DNA from: Phocoena phocoena
Lineage: Eukaryota; Chordata; Mammalia; Artiodactyla; Phocoenidae
Length of the DNA stretch: 64,000 bases
Reading direction: 5' to 3'
Assembly (NCBI RefSeq): GCF_963924675.1
Contig: NC_089236.1
Coordinates: 27,117,319-27,181,318, forward strand
This document shows, one piece after another, positions 57,660 through 64,000 of this stretch. The translations under genes and the position numbers were made by a program. Under the pieces are notes generated by a model. The model was not told the origin of the DNA. It ran no database searches and worked only from the letters and a program-made list of their open reading frames with translations. Within the stretch, counting starts at the first letter, position 1, and each line of letters starts with the position of its first letter.

Positions 57660-59339
57660 AATTTGTTGATTTTTTAATAAAGATTTACAAAGCAGCAAGT
57701 ATGCAAACAGTCTCCTGGATAGACCCAAGTTATACAAACTAAAGACTATATCACATAAATTCACTTTCTCTTGGTATAACATGAATTATCTTAGGTTTGG
57801 TGTAACATGTTCTCCTGATGGTGGTTTACAAATTATGTATGCTCATAAATGAGCAGGTCTCCTTCTCCAGGCAAATGATCAAGAATTCCCCTTAACCCAT
57901 TGAGATGGAAACATTCCAGAGGATCCCTGGTACAGAGACTTGGAGATAAGAGACAATATTACATAGTTTGACTAACTCCTGCATTTAGGTTCAAATAACC
58001 TTCTCAGTTATTTCTATCACCCAGGAAATCTTACAGTGCCTGAGTCTTAGCAAGTCACTTACTAGGTAGAAGGTAAGTCCAACCCACTTGTTTGCTGCAG
58101 GGTCTGATCCATTATCAGTTCAATGATGAAGAAGAAAGAAGAATTTAAAGATGAAGAGGAAACATTGTTCAGTAGGAATATCATCTGTTACTACCAGGTC
58201 AACTATAAGACAAGTAAGCCCACCACAGTTCTAACTAAAGGTAGTACCAGGAACTAAGTGAGGAAAGTCTGACCTATAAATAAAACTATTTTTCACATAA
58301 AAGTGTTTCCTTTTCTTTACTGATATTATTAAAATATTATTGGTAATAATAAAAACAAAATGCAACCATTTTTAGAGTTTTTATGAAGCAATCACAAAGG
58401 AAGATATCCGTGAATTATTACATGAATGCAAAGATTCATCTTATTTGCTAAAACTTGCTCTCTTCTCCTGAGCCTCTCAACTTAGCAGAGCTCTACTTAG
58501 TGAGAAGTTCCCTGTATATACATCATTTTATTTTCCATGGTCTTCCTAAATTGGAACATAATTTCATTTCATGGTCTCCTGTGTGCATTTGACTGTGTCA
58601 CCTTTCCCAACAAATATGTCACCCTTAAGAAAACAATTATTATCCAAAGTAACACTAATAACCAGTACCACCACCTACAAAAGACTGATTTTTTAACCTG
58701 GTGCAGGACAAAGTTAAATGAATAAAAGTTGTGGTCAACAGTATACTTACAACATAAGCCAGTTTGTTTATTCCATCAAGCCTATGCAGTAGACTCTGGG
58801 CCAGACCTTAGTATTAAGACTTGCAGCACTGCCTCAACACACAGAGCTATCTCTGTTAGGTGGGCAGAACAGGGAAATCTCTTAGCATAGCAAATCATAG
58901 CAATGATGCTTATTATTTTTTTTTTTTTACCCTTCAGAAAGTAAATAGTGAGTGTCAAATACTTTTTCTATGACTACTATATTTATGTTATAGAAGCAGT
59001 ATAACCAGTATGTTGTTACGGAATACTTTTCCTGAATATGTTTTTAGGTTTTGCCAATTTGGATGTCTTTTTCATTTAAATTGAAATCATGTTGAAATGA
59101 GAATTTTTAAAGGAATCTGAACATTCTAGTGATCCATGTTTTAAAGAAAAAGACACAAATAATTATTTAATGAAGTTGAATACTTTACACAAATAATATA
59201 ATGAACATATATCAATAACACTTGGAAAAAATTTTAACTGTTATTAGCATCAGTAATATCAATAGTTAATTCTCTTTCATTGCCTATTGTTTCATCAGTT
59301 TGTCATTTGAAAAGTCATTTTTTTAAACTAAGCACTTGT
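57660..59339. other. Unique AT-rich sequence, nothing recognised
   Basis: No repeat or gene identified; ORF 58537-58725 lacks recognisable motifs. Confidence 0.5.
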
Positions 59340-59615
59340 TCACCCTTAGGGTTTGCTGCATGCACGGAATTGAGGGCCAATTTCCATTTGGGCAACCAAT
59401 TTTGAGACCTATCGAAGGGCGAAAGGCAAAAGTTCCATGTCCCCAAAATGTCTGAGAAATTAAGTTGTGAAAGAAAGTACTAATCTTTATCTTTGCTTCT
59501 GGAGCTTAGGTGGGAAATTTCCTTCAATCAGCACCTAGTGAAATCTACCCTAGAGGTTGGGAAATGATACCACCACACATACTACATTGATGTTGCTCTA
59601 GGTTGGCTGCCCCTG

Positions 59616-59852
59616 ATGCATTTGGAAGAAGGATGTATCTGCCGTCTCTGTGGTCACTACCACCCTTGCTGCCATGGTGGATCTGACAGCAAAGTCTTCA
59701 TTCATTTCCTGGACACTCATGAATTGGCTCAAAAAGTAATCCATGGCACTTCCAGCATTTATATTAAAAACAAGGTTCCGTCTGGTAAGGTGAAGGATTT
59801 CCTAAATATAGGATGGAGATTCAGATGCTGGGTAGAAAAACTAAAACAATAG
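59616..59852 (+). other. Unrecognised Cys/His-rich ORF
   Basis: 78-codon plus-strand frame, CICRLCGHYHPCCHGG near the N-terminus, then ordinary composition to a TAG stop. The Cys/His clustering could suggest zinc binding, but no known domain fits and there is no splice or poly-A context that I can support. It may be a chance frame or an old processed-pseudogene remnant. Confidence 0.15.
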
Positions 59853-60815
59853 ATGTTCTTATAACTTTTAATCCACAATAGTCTCGACTGTGTCACTTTT
59901 CCTTTATTCTTCATAGAGTTTGTTGCCAGCATTATCAAATTTCAGTTGATTTTCTTTAAGATGTGTAGATAATTTTGTGAGCCTGATAAGCTATTGACAA
60001 TCTATCAGCTCAACAGTCTGATCAAGATTTAAAGAAGTGAAAAAATGAGTGCAGTGTACAGCACAACAGAAATGGGCAAAAGGGAATAGCCAAGGCTGTA
60101 ATTTTAGGTAAAGGTACAAATTACACAATCCTGTTGTTAAACCTCTGATAACAGCTATTTTATATGTGATCAGACTTGTCTGGTTTTAAGAATTACCTTG
60201 GGAACTTGTTATAAATAAAGATTTCTAGGATCAACCCAGATCATGTGAATTAGTCACTCTTAGTCCTTGACAGGTTTAAGATGTTCATGAAGGTTTTTGT
60301 GCTCAGATTAGTTTGGGAAATTCAAAGAAATTCGATCTTATTTGTTGACATTAGATTCTAAATTGCAGTCAGTTAATCTAAACTGCCCCAGTGAGTCCTC
60401 AGTTTCATGGGTTGGCTGTGATAACTAGGTAACCGCTGTTTAAAGAGACTAAGCCCTGCCCTTTGGCTGGCACCTAGGAATTCTTGACCTGAACTTCTTT
60501 TATTTACTAAATAATTCTCTAGGATTTCCATTAACTCTTCTGGCCTTTAAGATACAGTGAAAAAATAACTTACTATGTCAGAGTTATAGCTTGTAAATTC
60601 CCTCCTGTCCTAACAGCTTTTTAAATCCCTCAACCATGAAAGCATGGTATATGATATATATCTGTTTAATAAGACATTTTTTTCTGATTTTTATGCCTAT
60701 ATCATTTATTTTAAATTGTTCTCTTTCTATTGATCCAGATACTTGGGACAGATCCATTTTAAATGTCACTATAATAAAAGAAGCAGTTAACACTTTAGGT
60801 CTTTTCTATATATAT

Positions 60816-60819
60816 ACAC

Positions 60820-60868
<49 letters not shown>
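60816..60868. repeat. (CA)n-(TA)n compound microsatellite
   Basis: Uninterrupted CA from about 60825 to 60854 (a single cg variant earlier), followed by a TA run to about 60868. Confidence 0.95.
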
Positions 60869-61026
60869 ATAAGATGCATTTCCTATGAAAAATGTACTTT
60901 TGTGTTAATGTACTTTCTGTTAAAATTATCTACTTGAGTTTCTAAAACTATAGACTTTTTATCTACAATTGGGAGGAAATGTGTATTTTGGACTTAGTTA
61001 TCTGACCTTTTTAGGACTAACGGACA

Positions 61027-61222
61027 TGTGTGTGATGTGTGATGTTTAATGTAGGCTTCAGGGTATGTGTCTGTGTGTGTGTGATATGTGGTGTGTATGT
61101 ATGTGTGTTATCTGTGCTGTTAGGGTAGTTTTGTGGTAATCTGTGTGTATGTGTGTGTGTGTAGTGTATAGATAGAGATAAAGATATGTGGGTATGTTAT
61201 GTGTGTATGTTTGTGTGTATCT
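61027..61222. repeat. Degenerate (TG)n tract
   Basis: TG-rich alternating sequence (gtgtgtgatgtgtgatg, tgtgtctgtgtgtgtgtgat, etc.) over about 200 bp with many interruptions. Confidence 0.85.
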
Positions 61223-63152
61223 ACATATTTTTATTAAAGATTTTAGACCATCTTTAGTTTTGGCACCCTCAGGAGGAATACCATGATCTATCCAGTGTCC
61301 TTTTTGATATTAATAGATCCCCCAGGTACTTAAAAAATGTCCACCTGTTGCTGGCACAGATAAACATTTCTGAATTATTTGTGCTCCTTTATTCTTCAAT
61401 ATCTGGATTCTCTTTGAGAATAAATTGAATCAAGGGAAATGATGTAAAATTATTGGAATAAATCAATTAGTCTTTACAAAACTAAATGCCTGAAAAGGCC
61501 TCAAATGTTTATTTTTAGTCTATTTCCATACTTCAAGGAAGGAATGTCTCTAAATTTCCTGTTTGATGCCTTTCTTTTCCCATTGTTTTTCTTGCATTGG
61601 GACATTTATTTAGTTAATTCTGGCTGTGATATTTCCATTTTGTGACACATAGCTATTTTCTCCCTTTATAAACATTTCTCCACAATAACTACCTAGTTAA
61701 ACACTTAAATGAATCTCAAATTGTTTTGGTTTATTACTAACTTTCCTCATTTCTCTCAAATAAAACAACAAACTTCATGAAAGGAGAGAAATTTTCACAT
61801 ATATTTCTTTTTAAGTTTCCTAGGCTTAAAACCTGGGTGCTAGGCACAAAGTGTGTGTTCAATGAATAATTACTGATTTCAATGATAAGATTTGGATCAT
61901 GAAGTTTTTGATATATGTGTGAGGTCCACCTTTGACCTGAACTGATAGAAATATGGGTGAGTCTCATTAAAGAGTTTGAGAAAGAAACTGCCTTCTTCTC
62001 ATTCATTGCATATTTTTGTCTTAGGAGAGACATCTCCTAAGGTATATATCTTCTCCCAAAAAACTCTAAACAAGAGGAAGAAAGGTGTTTTCATGAAGTG
62101 GATGGAATATTGAGAATAAAAGGTAACAAGTGGAAGAAAAATCTATAATGAGAAAGATGGATCCAAAAAGGAAGTAAAAGGAATACAAGTGAGAGAATTA
62201 TTAAAGATTGAACCATATATTAGAAGGAGTAGAGAGTATAATAAGGAATAAAGTGGAAGATCTAGTATTTAAAAACATGGGTTAGTTAAATTCAGTAGAA
62301 AGAGCCTAAAAAGTATTATACACTCTCATATAAATTCTTCAGTCTGGATATTATATAAATTGTGAATAGAAAATAAAAATCAGTTTCAATTGGAATCTCT
62401 CACTGAGTTCAAGGGTATATAATAAGTTCTATCTTCTTATATATTGGTGACACGGACCAATCGAAAATTGACCTTGCTGTGACATAGGGGGAGATAGGAT
62501 GGCTCGTTAAAAAAGTTCCAGTTAGAATACATTCACTCATTGCAGAAGATACTGTGAGACCACAACGACTCTGAGCACCCTCTTCAGGTCCCCTACTCTT
62601 CTCTATTCTCCATACATGTGATACAAAGTTGAGGGACCCAGGAGAGCTGAGATTCAATGTCATTATCACTATATTTAACATATGATAGCATTCCTGAAAG
62701 AAGAGTGTACAGAAATAGAAATAGGTTGTCTTAGGAATGGAAGTAAGAGAATGGGAAGATTGGAAATTGTCTAATTGTCTCTCTCCCTACTTTTAATCTG
62801 CCTGGTATAAGCATAATCTTAAAATTTTTGTACTTTCTAGTCCAGACACCATTTTTCAGTAACAGGTAAGACCAAATTGGTTTAGGGTAGTAAGCACTGT
62901 AAGTTTCAGGAACACTGAAATATTTTAGTAGAATTTATTGCTTTACTTACCATCTTTGCATTTATAATCCATGACACACTTAATAAACTTTAGGCATTTT
63001 CTTGTTTTAAACCCCAAATTGGTTACTAATGAAATTTCTCTCCTTAGCCTTCTTTAAAAGATGTCTAAGATTTAGTAAACGCAAAGAAGGCATCTGTGGA
63101 GAAAGGGGAACAGAACACATCTATTCAGAACCAGAAGAAAAACATAATAATT
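61223..63152. other. Unique AT-rich sequence, nothing recognised
   Basis: Around 61820-61870 there may be a diverged L2 3' end. ORFs 61737-62033, 62409-62681 and 63029-63217 lack recognisable domains. Confidence 0.5.
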
Positions 63153-63635
63153 GTGGTAGGTGGAATTCTAAGATGGCTCCCATGATTCTTGAGCTCTGGT
63201 GTATATATTCTATATAACCTTCGTTATTTAACTTAGAATATAATGGAATATCACTCTTATGGTTAGTTTATGCTATATGGCAAAGAAGAAATTTTTCAAA
63301 TGTGATTAAAATTCCTAATCAGTTCATCTTAAAGTAATCATAGAAGAATCTCCTAGATGTGCCTGCATTAATCAGGTGACCAGGTGAGGGCACTTTAAAA
63401 GAGGACTCAGAAATCAGAGAGAGAGAGATTTTCTCTTGATGGTCTTGAAGAGGCAAACAGCCATGTTATGAAGTAACTGCTTAGGGACAGGGTACATGGA
63501 AAGGACCCTAGGACAGCCTCTAAGAGTGAGAAAACTTTGATCAACAGCCAGCATGAAAATCAGAAATTCAGTTCTACAGCTGCAAAGAACCAAATTCTGT
63601 CCAAAAATCAGTGAGCTTGGAAGAGGATGCTGAGC
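63153..63635 (+). mobile_element. MLT1 LTR (MaLR), sense, 3'-truncated
   Basis: Begins tgtggtaggtggaattctaagatggc, the MLT1 5' end. Then attaatcaggtgacc, agattttctcttgatgg, cagccatgttatgaa, caacagccagcatgaaa and gtgagcttggaagagg in MLT1 order. Ends abruptly near 63635, with the aataaa/3' end lost. Opposite orientation to the LTRs at 13.6, 16.1 and 52.1 kb. Confidence 0.75.
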
Positions 63636-63777
63636 ATCCTTTTTATGATTACTGTTAGAAATTATGCACCATTTTCCATTATTTTACTTTTAATCTATCT
63701 TTTTCTTTATGCTTAATTGCTTTATTTGGTCTTGCTATTTTATTTAGTCTGTCAATATTTGCCTTTAGATCAGAGTG

Positions 63778-64000
63778 CTTCATATGGTCATCTTACCTTT
63801 GATAAAGGAGGCAAGAATACACAATGGAGAAAAGATGTCCTCTTCAATAAGTGGTGCTGGGAAAACTGGACAGCTACAAGTAACAGAATGAAATTAGAAC
63901 ACTCCTTAACACCATACACAAAAACAAACTCAGAATGGATTAAAGACTTAAATGTAAGTCCAGACGCTATAAAACTCTTAGAGGAAAACATAGGCAGAAC
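63778..64000 (+). mobile_element. L1 ORF2 fragment, sense, cut by window end
   Basis: tggtcatcttacctttgataaaggaggcaag followed by the L1 ORF2 C-terminal coding stretch (aataagtggtgctgggaaaactggacagct, gaatggattaaagacttaaatgtaag). Starts abruptly near 63780, so 5'-truncated, and continues beyond the window. Minus-strand ORF 63788-63991 is its shadow. Confidence 0.88.

Overview
This window reads as non-coding nuclear DNA from a whale or dolphin (Cetacea). It is visibly AT-rich and has no operons or ribosome-binding sites. It is full of mammalian interspersed repeats: L1, L2, MIR, MaLR/MLT1 LTRs, ERV-like LTRs and a Tigger transposon. About a dozen copies of a tRNA-derived SINE begin with gggcttccctggtgg on the sense strand and carry the internal ggttcgtgcc box. 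From established knowledge this is the cetacean/hippo CHR SINE group; I see no ruminant BovB LINE. The species assignment is inference from repeat content. I find no intact host protein-coding gene, rRNA, tRNA or CRISPR array. Nearly every open frame here is part of a SINE, an L1 remnant, the antisense shadow of one, or a chance ORF.

Layout. 1-13.5 kb: mostly unique AT-rich DNA with four SINEs, three ERV-like LTRs (about 3.54-4.02, 5.27-5.64 and 7.08-7.67 kb), an L2 and a MIR, and an L1 3' end at 10.8-11.1 kb. 13.5-16.6 kb: a minus-strand MaLR (MLT1-like) provirus, LTR-internal-LTR, itself invaded by an LTR-like sequence and a SINE. 17.9-18.4 kb: an internally deleted Tigger1-type DNA transposon with TA flanks. 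19.2-20.1 kb: an L1 3' fragment split by a SINE. 20.7-26.4 kb: the first long minus-strand L1 (L1-A), with a SINE inside ORF1. 26.5-40 kb: unique AT-rich sequence with microsatellites, L2/MIR fragments, an L1 3' end and two SINEs. 40.1-47.7 kb: the second and longest minus-strand L1 (L1-B), with a 5' UTR of about 2 kb and two head-to-head SINEs in ORF2. 47.7-63.8 kb: mostly unique, with an MLT1 solo LTR, a long SINE, MIR/L2 and dinucleotide runs. At the right edge an MLT1 LTR is followed by a plus-strand L1 ORF2 fragment that runs out of the window.

Nothing here acts as a gene system; the content is a history of nested insertions. The observations most worth checking are the near-complete MaLR provirus, a perfect oestrogen-response-element palindrome inside it, an L1 whose 5' terminus is joined directly to the 3' part of its 5' UTR (splice-like or deletion), loss of endonuclease catalytic residues in the second L1, two CTCF-core matches, a degenerate RE1/NRSF-like site, a 196-nt uninterrupted homopurine run, and a SINE inverted pair. 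I did not find a convincing previously undescribed biological system.
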